Shown here: positions 1 to 7,587 of the stretch, piece after piece
How positions within the stretch are numbered: position 1 is the stretch's first letter
Layout: every line of letters starts with the position of its first letter
Assembly (NCBI GenBank): GCA_963666995.1
Contig: OY762941.1
Span: forward strand, 4,278,001-4,342,000
Reading direction: 5' to 3'
Origin: Syntrophobacter sp963666995
GTDB taxonomy: Bacteria; Desulfobacterota; Syntrophobacteria; Syntrophobacterales; Syntrophobacteraceae
DNA length: 64,000 bases
Program-made: the position numbers and the translations under genes
The notes under the pieces: model-generated
What the model was told of the DNA's origin: nothing
Database searches by the model: none
Seen by the model: only the letters and a program-made list of their open reading frames with translations

Positions 1-143
1 CCTGCCTTGAGGAACGGAGTGGTCCACTGCTGCATGCCTTCGGTGATTTTGTCGGCCATGAGGTAGAAGATAGCCAGGAGAACCGCATTCCAGAAAAAAC
101 AGATCAACAGGGACTGGATGGTCCACATTCGCTTAGCCTGCAT
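1..143 (-). CDS. Membrane protein, N-terminal fragment
   Basis: This is the 5' end of a minus-strand gene that runs off the left edge. An ATG at 143 is preceded by a strong GGAGGAGGAG Shine-Dalgarno sequence. The visible 47 residues begin MQAKRMWTIQSLLICFFWNA and hold one hydrophobic helix (about residues 9-29), followed by the more polar ADKITEGMQQW. I do not recognise the family. The ribosome site and clean reading frame make it a probable real gene, perhaps a small inner-membrane protein. Confidence 0.55.
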   Translation of the reverse strand, partial: MQAKRMWTIQSLLICFFWNAVLLAIFYLMADKITEGMQQWTTPFLKA

Positions 144-251
144 GCTCCTCCTCCAATGGAACGGTTGCGTTCGAGAGACGGCAAAGGTTATTCAAAGTCA
201 ATCCGGTGAGTCTGCAAGAGCAGAGACGTGTATCATTGCCTGACAGGGTGT

Positions 252-1208
252 TCAGGGAGTCAGGGTTTTCAGGATTTCGTCGGCAACCTGGATTGCCTTC
301 GACTCAAGTGCGTTTCCGATGAACCCGCGCCGCGAGAGAAGCGCGAGCTTTTCTCGATCCAATAATACAGGATTTTCCCCGGGCCGTCTTATGACATCCA
401 CTTCGAGATCGAGATATCTCGCTCCATAGGGGTAGAATTCCACTGGCGTATTGATATTGTAATACTCTCCTATGAGGCGGTTATCCTTCGAAAAATAATC
501 GTGTTTGATAAACCACGCGCCTTCTTGTACGGTTGTAAGCCCATAATCCCCGGGTTGGATCGGCAGGTCAAGGCCGTCGTATCGGCCCTTCAGGAAAGAA
601 CGCCTGAACACGATTTCCGCCGGATTTGCCCGCACGAGAACCCCTTCCCTGGGCCGCATGGATTTCCCGGAAGGCCTCACGTGCTCGACTCGTACGATAC
701 CCGCTTTTTCGATCGGGAGAAAGATGGTCTGAAGAAAAATTTCTTTTTCGAGATGAGGTTTCTTCTCCGGATGGCCGTGCAGGCGACTCTCGGCCTTCTC
801 GAGCGCCTTCGCGTCGATGATGCGGAGACGATGGTGCCTGTGCAGTGTCGGGGTTACGGCAAGGCGGATTCCGTCAAGAGCATCTTTGGACGCGCCGGGA
901 AACTCTATTCGCGCGTTGATAGTTCCGTCATCGGATTCATCCTGATCCAGTTCGACCAGTACAACATCCAGGAGGTGTTCCTGGAGAAATGTCAGAAACT
1001 GGCATATCATTTCCGGCTGTCCGGACAGTTCAAGTCCCTGGAAATCGTCTCTGTCACGAGCCAGGATATCGTAGGGCTGGTTCAGGTGATCGAGAGCGAA
1101 GCGCTCACGGATCCTCGGGGAAGGTTCCACCACTGAGTAGCCCGAATCGAGGATCAATCCGGTAAGGGCAGTGCTGTAGATGCCGCGGATCTTTATTCGA
1201 CTGGTCAT
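252..1208 (-). CDS. RNase FAU-1-like protein with DUF402 domain
   Basis: The 318-aa protein opens with RIKIRGIYSTALTGLILDSG and continues PSPRIRERF, which resembles the N-terminal RNA-binding part of the FAU-1/RNase E-G-like family known mainly from archaea. The C-terminal third (about residues 240-295, YYNINTPVEFYPYGARYLDLEVDV) is a typical DUF402 domain. Family members bind AU-rich RNA and have been linked to rRNA processing; that role is inferred here. The ATG at 1208 has GGAGGG a few bases upstream. It lies 581 bp downstream of lpxK on the same strand, with two small palindromes in the gap, so it probably has its own promoter. No signal peptide or membrane segment is visible, so it should be cytosolic. 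Confidence 0.75.
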   Translation of the reverse strand: MTSRIKIRGIYSTALTGLILDSGYSVVEPSPRIRERFALDHLNQPYDILARDRDDFQGLELSGQPEMICQFLTFLQEHLLDVVLVELDQDESDDGTINARIEFPGASKDALDGIRLAVTPTLHRHHRLRIIDAKALEKAESRLHGHPEKKPHLEKEIFLQTIFLPIEKAGIVRVEHVRPSGKSMRPREGVLVRANPAEIVFRRSFLKGRYDGLDLPIQPGDYGLTTVQEGAWFIKHDYFSKDNRLIGEYYNINTPVEFYPYGARYLDLEVDVIRRPGENPVLLDREKLALLSRRGFIGNALESKAIQVADEILKTLTP

Positions 1209-1594
1209 AGGACCCTCCAGGGAAGATGCAAGTCGATGAAGGGCGGAATCCGGAGTCGTCAGTTGCGGTAGGATTGCTCCGGAGTCTCTCTCTAACGCCG
1301 AGTATTTTGTCTACGAGCCTCATGGGACGACCTCACGAGGCCGGTTGCCGTAACGTGTCCGGGTGTTCGCGGATGCAGCGGCAAAAAGTGAATCAATCGG
1401 CCGCGAGTCTGAAAGCTATGTCGCTTCGGGAGTAGCCTGAACCGTCGATCTCGAACACCGGCCTTCCCCCTGATGCGCAATTTCATCTCCAACAGAGGAT
1501 ACCACCGCTCACTGTTATTCTTAAGCATTTACAGGCGCCCGCGAAAGTGACGACGCCGCCGGATTTGCGCATTGCATTGAGAATAGTGTTTTGG

Positions 1595-1616
1595 TTCATC
1601 TTCATGTAAAGATGAA
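1595..1616. repeat. Perfect inverted repeat TTCATCTT/AAGATGAA
   Basis: An 8-bp perfect inverted repeat with a 6-bp spacer. No T-tract follows on either strand, so it is more like an operator or RNA hairpin than a terminator. It shares the TCATC core with the palindrome at 1641-1657. Confidence 0.6.
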
Positions 1617-1640
1617 TTCGATGTTACAGATAGTCTCGAG

Positions 1641-1657
1641 TCATCCGTGACGGATGA
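1641..1657. repeat. Perfect inverted repeat TCATCCG/CGGATGA
   Basis: A 7-bp perfect inverted repeat with the 3-bp spacer TGA. It lies 24 bp after the first palindrome, upstream of the minus-strand FAU-1-like gene. The shared TCATC half-site suggests a pair of binding sites for one regulator; the regulator is unknown. Confidence 0.6.
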
Positions 1658-1789
1658 ATATTCAGTCTAGTGCATTGCAGGTTCGGTCCTGCCGGGGGGT
1701 TCTACGCGGTGAAGTGAGAGCGGTTCCTGTTTGAAGGGTTTGTGTCAAAGGCGGCCGCCGTGGAGGCTATCCCTCTCGTACGCTTTCCG

Positions 1790-2917
1790 TCAAAGGGGAA
1801 GTCTCCGGGCCAGGAAATCCCGGAATGGCTCTTCATCCGGACCGAAGTCGATGTCGAGCTCAGGGATTGCAACGATGCTTTGAATGGCCGGTGGAAGCCG
1901 AACCGCATCTTTCTCCGTGGTGATGAGGCACCTCGCCCGGGATTCATGGACCGCCTTCAGCAGTGCGGTGATGTCTTCGCGATCGAACCGGTGGTGATCG
2001 GGGAACTCGAAGGAGCGACAGGGAAGGACCCCGAGGTTTTCGACCGATCGGAAGAAGGCCCCGGGATCGGCGATGCCCGAGAACATCACCGCTTGTCTGC
2101 CTGCCAGGTTCCCGATGGGAAGGAGGGGGCCGTTCAACCCCGCGCGGAACCCTTTCAGGGTGTGGCGGCAGCTAAATAGCGGCTTTTCACCGATGATTCG
2201 ATGGATTTGCCGCCTGGTGCGTTCAGTGCCCGCGGCGTTATCGGCTCGGGTGAGGATCACGGCATCCGCCCGTTTAAGACTGGATGCCGGCTCCCTCATC
2301 GGGCCGGCCGGAAGCAATTCTCCATTGCCGAAAGGATTTTCGGCGTCGAGCAGAACGAGATCCAGATCACGGTCGACGGCAAGATGCTGGAAACCATCGT
2401 CCAAAATGAGAACCTGTGCCCCGCATTGCCGGATTGCAGCGAGTCCCGATTCACACCTGCGCTTTCCCACCCGGACGGGCACGTCTTTGAGTTTATGCGC
2501 GAGAAGGACCGGTTCGTCACCGTATTCCATCATCTGCGAGTATATGTCACCTGTCGGCTGTACGTAGCCGGTTCGCCGTCCCTGCCTGCCGTAGCCCCTG
2601 ATGAGGATGGCGCAGTTGAATCCAAGTTCCGCGATCTGTCCGGCAAGCCGGAGAGTCATGGGGGTTTTGCCGGTTCCGCCGACAGTGACATTCCCTACGC
2701 TGATGACGAAGGCCGGAAGGCGGCACCTGCAGGCGCGGGCTCTCCTCTGGGCGCGTTCCAGCCCGGTGCCGTACAGGACAGAGCCGAATTTGAGAAGTTG
2801 CCCGATGGGGGCCCGCACCGGTTTGTCGCATGAATCGAACCAGAGGCGATGAAGCCTGGAGGCGAACTTTCGGGTGATCCGAGTCTGAATGTCTTTCAAG
2901 GCTGATCGCGTATTCAT
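1790..2917 (-). CDS. lpxK: Tetraacyldisaccharide 4'-kinase
   Basis: LpxK phosphorylates the 4' position of the tetraacyldisaccharide lipid A precursor at the inner membrane, the sixth step of the Raetz pathway. The 375-aa protein has the family P-loop GNVTVGGTGKTP at residues 75-86, the RGYGR stretch that follows, and the LILDDGFQHLAVDRDLD motif with ENPFGNGELLPAGPMREP around residues 170-210. Length fits the family. The ATG at 2917 has GGAAGAG about 6 bases upstream. It stands apart from the other LPS genes of this window (33.7-39.2 kb) and is divergent from the histidine kinase at 3475. Its presence shows that the organism makes lipid A. Confidence 0.95.
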   Translation of the reverse strand: MNTRSALKDIQTRITRKFASRLHRLWFDSCDKPVRAPIGQLLKFGSVLYGTGLERAQRRARACRCRLPAFVISVGNVTVGGTGKTPMTLRLAGQIAELGFNCAILIRGYGRQGRRTGYVQPTGDIYSQMMEYGDEPVLLAHKLKDVPVRVGKRRCESGLAAIRQCGAQVLILDDGFQHLAVDRDLDLVLLDAENPFGNGELLPAGPMREPASSLKRADAVILTRADNAAGTERTRRQIHRIIGEKPLFSCRHTLKGFRAGLNGPLLPIGNLAGRQAVMFSGIADPGAFFRSVENLGVLPCRSFEFPDHHRFDREDITALLKAVHESRARCLITTEKDAVRLPPAIQSIVAIPELDIDFGPDEEPFRDFLARRLPL

Positions 2918-3474
2918 GCTGTCTCTTCCACTGAAATTCCCGCCGTGGTCCGAACATCAAGCACAAGGATCGGCATATGTGCCTTGCCCCGATGCCGTCA
3001 GATTGATTTGCAGATGCTCAGGTATTCATTTCCCGGATGACCCTCAAACCGTACGTACGGGAATGACAGAAAACCGTTGCTGCGTCAATGAGGATCGTAA
3101 AACAGGAGAAACGGTAAAAGCCTCTGTTGACGGATTTCAAATCCCGTGTGAAGGCGTTCCCGCCAGGGTCCGATTTCCATGCGCTTCCGCCGCCTTTTCG
3201 AATGTTGATGCGGCTGCGTTTTCGTCCTCGAATTGTACCGTTTGGGAGAGCTTTTCTCACGCGACAGCCGGGGTCTTTCGGTTACTCACGTCCAGGAGGT
3301 CTGTTGTTTGAACGGACCTGGACTGATATACTTACCCCCGTAATTATCTCTGGAAGTTTTGCATCGATCTCGGGCGAGTCATGGAAACCGGGGTGGACGC
3401 ATCCGCCGCTCCGGATCGAATATCACCATCCCCTTCCATAAGGTCGGAAAGGGAGAGCGCCGTACGAGGGGAGA
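2918..3474. other. Divergent intergenic region
   Basis: This 557-bp gap between lpxK (minus) and the kinase (plus) shows no supported gene. A perfect 12-bp palindrome, CCGTACGTACGG, lies at 3049-3060 and could be an operator. No clear -35/-10 pair was found. Confidence 0.4.
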
Positions 3475-5262
3475 ATGGGGCAGAAACCGCCAGGCACCAG
3501 GAAAAGGATAAAGGTTCCCGAAAAACAGTCTTTCGCTCTGACATCCGGCATCCTCCAGGCGGCGTCGGAAGGACTTCCCAAAACCGAATTCTATTATCGA
3601 GTCCTCAAATTGCTGATCGGTTATGTGGACTGCGACGTGGTGTTTATAAAAATCTGCGGGGGCACGAGTAATTCATGTGCCGTCGCGCTCAGCCGTACGG
3701 AAAGATCTTTTCATTTTACCATTAAAGACCAGGGAAAGCGCCGTGGAGGGGGGACCGCGCCGGATGGGCGAGGGGAGGGGGATTTATTCCATCTTCTCCG
3801 CTCCTCGGAAGCTGAGGGGAAAGACCGGGTCAAAGGGGCCTTTTCCGAGAATGGCAGTTTTTGGGTAAACGACGTAACGGGATACTCTCTTCACACGGAA
3901 GAGAGAATTAAGCGGGCGCTGATCGATAATGCCTGGCCGGCGCCGGCCTGCGGGTCAATCGCCCTGGTTCCCCTTTCGGTCGGAGAGGCAGGCTCGGGGT
4001 ATCTCCAGTTCGGGTTCAAACGGCCGGAAGCCTTCAGCCCGGCTGAAATAGAAATTCTGGAGTACACGGCACGGGCAGTATCCACAGCGTTGATTCACTG
4101 GCATGCGACATGGTCCTTGCGAGAGCGTGTCAAGGAACTCTCATGTCTCTACAAGATCGCGAATATCCTCGAATCACCCACCAAACCTCCGGCTGAGGCG
4201 CTGGCCGAAATAGTGAGAATCATTCCCCCCGCATGGCTGCATGCCGACGTCGCGGCTGCCAGAATCACCTTTGACAAACAAACCTGCGCGACTGAAGGCT
4301 ACAAGGAAGGCGCACAGTCGCAAGCGGCCCCGATTGTGGTCAACGGGCAGCAGAGAGGGCTCGTCGAAGTGGTCTACACTGAAACGATGCCCGAGTTGGA
4401 CGAGGGACCTTTCCTTTATGAGGAAAGAAGGCTCCTCGACACCATCGCCCTCGAGTTGTCGGTACGGATCGAGCGGGGACTATACGAGAAGCAGCAGCGG
4501 AAGATCAAGGAACAGATGAAACACTCCAACCGATTGGCCATGGTGGGGCAGTTCGCATCTGCCGTGGCTCACGAGATCAATGAACCTTTGACCAACATTC
4601 TCGGTTTTGCCCAACTGGCCATCAAGTGCCCCGATTTGCCGGGCCAGGCAGCGAGCGATCTTGACAAGATTGTGGCCACTTCGTTGTATGTGCGGGAAAT
4701 CGTGCGAAAACTGCTCATGTATGGCCGTAAGATGCCACAGCGTGAATCCCTGGTGAACGTGAACAAGATTGCGGAGGAGAGCATCAGCTTCTTTGAACAT
4801 CGATTTGCGAAGGAGGGCATCACGCCCACACTCTTCTTCGCCGAGAATGCGGGGCAGATCATAGCCGACCCCGGCCAACTGCGCCAGGTTTTCGCAAACT
4901 TGCTCGTCAACGCGATACAGGCCATGCCGACGGGAGGCGCGCTCAGCATCGAAACCAGGCGATCCGGAGAACAGATCTCCCTGATCGTCCGGGATACGGG
5001 TTGCGGTATGCCCCCGGACATCAAAGACAAAATTTTCATCCCCTTCTTCACCACCAAGAGCGTGCGCCAGGGCACAGGGCTGGGGCTCTCTGTTGTCTTG
5101 GAGATTGTAACCGGTCTGAAAGGCACGATCTTTGTAGACAGTTCTCCGGGAGTCGGAACGTGTGTGGAGGTGCGACTGCCGGCAGCTTCATCCTCCCCGG
5201 TGGCGGAGAGAAGGAAAGCTCATGCCCATGAAAGAAATGGAAAGAATCCTCGCTGTCGATGA
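3475..5262 (+). CDS. GAF-domain sensor histidine kinase
   Basis: A 595-aa soluble sensor kinase without membrane segments. Two GAF-like sensory regions (about residues 20-210 and 220-335) precede a HisKA domain with phosphoacceptor His366 in AHEINEPL. The ATPase domain shows an N box (NLLVNAIQA, about 475), a G1 box DTGCGMP (about 507) and a G2 box GTGLGLS (about 534). The stop overlaps the start of the NtrC-type regulator by 41 bp, so the two are almost surely a cognate, translationally coupled pair. GAGGGGAG lies directly before the ATG. The ligand is unknown; GAF domains often bind small molecules or sense redox state. Confidence 0.9.
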   Translation: MGQKPPGTRKRIKVPEKQSFALTSGILQAASEGLPKTEFYYRVLKLLIGYVDCDVVFIKICGGTSNSCAVALSRTERSFHFTIKDQGKRRGGGTAPDGRGEGDLFHLLRSSEAEGKDRVKGAFSENGSFWVNDVTGYSLHTEERIKRALIDNAWPAPACGSIALVPLSVGEAGSGYLQFGFKRPEAFSPAEIEILEYTARAVSTALIHWHATWSLRERVKELSCLYKIANILESPTKPPAEALAEIVRIIPPAWLHADVAAARITFDKQTCATEGYKEGAQSQAAPIVVNGQQRGLVEVVYTETMPELDEGPFLYEERRLLDTIALELSVRIERGLYEKQQRKIKEQMKHSNRLAMVGQFASAVAHEINEPLTNILGFAQLAIKCPDLPGQAASDLDKIVATSLYVREIVRKLLMYGRKMPQRESLVNVNKIAEESISFFEHRFAKEGITPTLFFAENAGQIIADPGQLRQVFANLLVNAIQAMPTGGALSIETRRSGEQISLIVRDTGCGMPPDIKDKIFIPFFTTKSVRQGTGLGLSVVLEIVTGLKGTIFVDSSPGVGTCVEVRLPAASSSPVAERRKAHAHERNGKNPRCR

Positions 5263-6556
5263 CAGTCCGGATACACTCGAAGTACTCCGCAGGAATCTGA
5301 CGATCCGGGGATTTGACGTTTTGACCGCCGGAGGAGTTGATGAAGCCGTCAGGTTGCTGGGCACCACCTCGGTCGCCCTGATCATAACCGATATCAGAAT
5401 GCCCGGCGCCGATGGTTTTGACCTGATCAGACACATCCGAGAGAATTTCAAGGGTAGTGAAGTTTTGGCAATCACGGGCTTTCCCACGGTACAAGGCGCC
5501 GTTCGCGCGATGAAGGCAGGTGCCGAAGAATACCTGGCCAAGCCCTTTACCGACGATGAACTCCTTGAAGCTGTGGACAGGGCCCTTGATAAACTAAGGG
5601 TCAGAAAAAAAGCTGAATGGTCGTCTCCAACCCCTGCCGCATTCGGGCTTATCGGCGAGTCCAAGGCCATGACCGACGTGTTTGGCGCCATCGCCAAGGC
5701 GGCGGCCAATTCGGCTACTGTTCTCATCCAGGGGGAAAGCGGCACAGGCAAGGAAATCATCGCGCGCGCCGTGCACTACAGCAGCAAACGAGCCTCCTTT
5801 CCCTTCGTCCCGGTAAACTGCGGTTGTATTCCGGAGCAACTGCTCGAAAGCGAGCTTTTCGGCCACGTTAAAGGAGCTTTCACCGGGGCCGCCAGTGCAA
5901 GGGCTGGATTTTTCCAGACAGCAGACCGGGGCACGATCCTCCTGGACGAAATCAGTGAGGCGAGCCTCTCGATGCAAGTCAAGTTGCTGAGGGTTCTTCA
6001 GGATAAGGAAATCTGCATGGTGGGGTCGAGTTCGCCCCGAAAAGTCGATGTGAGAATCACCGCCGCAACCAACAAAGATTTGTACGCGCTGACCGGGAAG
6101 GGGATTTTCCGTGAGGACCTCTTCTACCGCCTCAATGTTATCACCATAAAGGCTCCGCCCCTGCGGGAGCGTGGAGATGACATCATTTTACTTGCCCGGC
6201 ATTTCATCAGGAAGAAGTCGGAGGAATTCGACAGGAAGGCGCCGCGCCTCTCAGACGAGGCGTTGCAGATTCTTCGAAGTTATCACTGGCCGGGAAACGT
6301 TCGGGAATTGGAGAACGTGGTCCAAAGACTCGTGGCCATGACCGACGGAGATCTGATAGAAGTGCCGGATCTCCCGTCTCTCATGCGCTTTTCAGCCCTG
6401 CGTACGGAAGGACTCAACCGCACGTTGGCCGAAGTGGAGGCCGAATATATACGGAACGTTCTTGCCGGCGTAAAGGACAATAAGTCTTTAGCTGCAAGGA
6501 TATTGGGCATCGACCGCAAAACGCTCCGGGAGAAGCTTCAAAAAATACCTGCATAA
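5222..6556 (+). CDS. NtrC-type sigma-54 response regulator
   Basis: A 444-aa enhancer-binding protein: receiver domain with phosphoacceptor Asp57 (ITDIRMPG) and Lys in LAKPF, an AAA+ domain with Walker A GESGTGKE (residues 171-178), the sigma-54-contacting GAFTGA loop (about 218-223) and DEISEAS, and a C-terminal Fis-type helix-turn-helix (NKSLAARILGIDRKTLREKL). The start chosen is the ATG at 5222, with AAGGAA upstream, inside the 3' end of the kinase gene. It should be phosphorylated by that kinase. A strong sigma-54 promoter lies 330 bp past its stop, in front of the small Cys-rich gene, which is the obvious candidate target. Confidence 0.93.
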   Translation: MPMKEMERILAVDDSPDTLEVLRRNLTIRGFDVLTAGGVDEAVRLLGTTSVALIITDIRMPGADGFDLIRHIRENFKGSEVLAITGFPTVQGAVRAMKAGAEEYLAKPFTDDELLEAVDRALDKLRVRKKAEWSSPTPAAFGLIGESKAMTDVFGAIAKAAANSATVLIQGESGTGKEIIARAVHYSSKRASFPFVPVNCGCIPEQLLESELFGHVKGAFTGAASARAGFFQTADRGTILLDEISEASLSMQVKLLRVLQDKEICMVGSSSPRKVDVRITAATNKDLYALTGKGIFREDLFYRLNVITIKAPPLRERGDDIILLARHFIRKKSEEFDRKAPRLSDEALQILRSYHWPGNVRELENVVQRLVAMTDGDLIEVPDLPSLMRFSALRTEGLNRTLAEVEAEYIRNVLAGVKDNKSLAARILGIDRKTLREKLQKIPA

Positions 6557-6573
6557 ACCCCTGCTTCCAATGC

Positions 6574-6604
6574 GCTCCCCTGGGGAGAAATTCCCCGGTG
6601 GAGC
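6574..6604 (+). terminator. Strong hairpin after the NtrC-type gene
   Basis: GCTCC and GGAGC enclose a further CC/GG and GGGGA/TCCCC stem with a GAAAT loop, starting 18 bp after the stop codon: about 12 base pairs with two single-base bulges. No T-tract follows, so it may act as an mRNA 3' end stabiliser or an imperfect terminator. Confidence 0.5.
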
Positions 6605-6885
6605 GGAACTCACCACCTCGATCTTTACCGAACGGAATCCCGATCATCCTGATAACTGACTAAAGTATAAGTAAAAACCCCTTTGCCGGGCTTGCGGTTG
6701 GAGCCGATCCCCCATCCCGCCTGGCTGAATCGTTTCACGCCTCCCCCGGGGCCCGCATGTTCGATGGCAATCCAGGTTATTCAAGTGCCGATCGAGGCCG
6801 GGAGCCGATCTTTCCGGAAGCTGGGGTTTCCTTTGAGCCTCTGCCCGGACCTCTATGGCGGATTGCCCGAAGACCACGCACCCTC

Positions 6886-6901
6886 TGGCATCTATTTTGC
6901 T
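6886..6901 (+). promoter_or_regulatory. Sigma-54 (-24/-12) promoter
   Basis: TGGCATCTATTTTGCT has the exact GG-N10-GC spacing of sigma-54 promoters, with TGGCA at -24 and TTGC at -12. The predicted transcription start is near 6912, leaving about 66 nt of leader before the ATG at 6978. The identical 10-mer GGAGCCGATC occurs at 6700-6709 and 6801-6810, in the range where activator sites would sit. The promoter lies just downstream of an NtrC-type activator gene. Confidence 0.75.
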
Positions 6902-6977
6902 CAAAGGGATTGCGAAAGCATCGGGCGGACAGGCCGCCATCAGAGAACAAACCCAATTCGAGCGAGGTATTACAGCC

Positions 6978-7340
6978 ATGGGAAAGACACCTTTTACCGG
7001 AAATATCGACAGCGCACCAACCACGTATTTCAACTGCACCCCCTCGGGAGACCTCAGGGAATCAAAGGCGGTGACGACGCGACTTCATGGCCTTTGTTCG
7101 ACGTGCAACCGCTCCGCCGAGTGTTCATACATCGCCGGTCACGATCGGCCGATTCTGCATTGCGAGGAATTTGACGGGTCCGGACCGGTGAACCCCCGTC
7201 GCCCGGCGCCGAAATCGACCCAAAAAACGGAAACCCGCCGAAGCACACTGATGGGGCTGTGCTGCAACTGCGCGCAGGTTGAAACATGTTGCTTCCGGAA
7301 ACCGGAAGGCGGGGTCTGGCAATGCGAAGAATATGAATAG
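6978..7340 (+). CDS. Small protein with duplicated Cys4 motif
   Basis: A 120-aa soluble protein with two copies of the pattern L-C-x2-C-x5-C-x11/12-C-E-E-[FY]: C40, C43, C49, C62 and C95, C98, C104, C116. They are joined by a basic, proline-rich linker (about 66-90). Such clusters normally bind zinc or an iron-sulfur cluster; which one cannot be told. The ATG at 6978 is preferred to an in-frame start at 6855, because a sigma-54 promoter lies between them and AGCGAGG precedes 6978. I recall similar short Cys-rich proteins from sulfate reducers but no function. Its placement behind a kinase/NtrC pair suggests that it is their regulated output. Confidence 0.75.
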   Translation: MGKTPFTGNIDSAPTTYFNCTPSGDLRESKAVTTRLHGLCSTCNRSAECSYIAGHDRPILHCEEFDGSGPVNPRRPAPKSTQKTETRRSTLMGLCCNCAQVETCCFRKPEGGVWQCEEYE

Positions 7341-7587
7341 GACCGGGATCGTGTAAAGAAACGTCCCATTCCTCGCGTCATGCGATTTTATATGCCCCCG
7401 CGATCCGGAATGAGGAAAGAGGCGATGGGTTGCTCCACGATCAGCCCGTTCTACGCGGCGCTCGTGTATTTATCTGGAATCCCTGACGGTTTTTGGATCC
7501 CGAATTAAGAGTTTAACATCTGCCACGCAGGACCCTGAGGGGAACGCTTACGTGGCTCAAGTGACATTTCAAGGGTGAGGATTCATC

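Larger units (their letters stand above)
1209..1789. other. Intergenic region with paired palindromes
   Basis: This 581-bp gap between lpxK and the FAU-1-like gene has no convincing gene; the short frames inside lack ribosome sites and recognisable composition. Its middle (about 1570-1680) is AT-richer than its surroundings and holds two perfect inverted repeats listed separately. It probably contains the promoter of the downstream FAU-1-like gene. Confidence 0.5.

Noticed and set aside
1226..1435. Short open frame on the plus strand
   Set aside because: It has no ribosome site, no recognisable composition and lies in an intergenic region opposite the FAU-1-like gene start.
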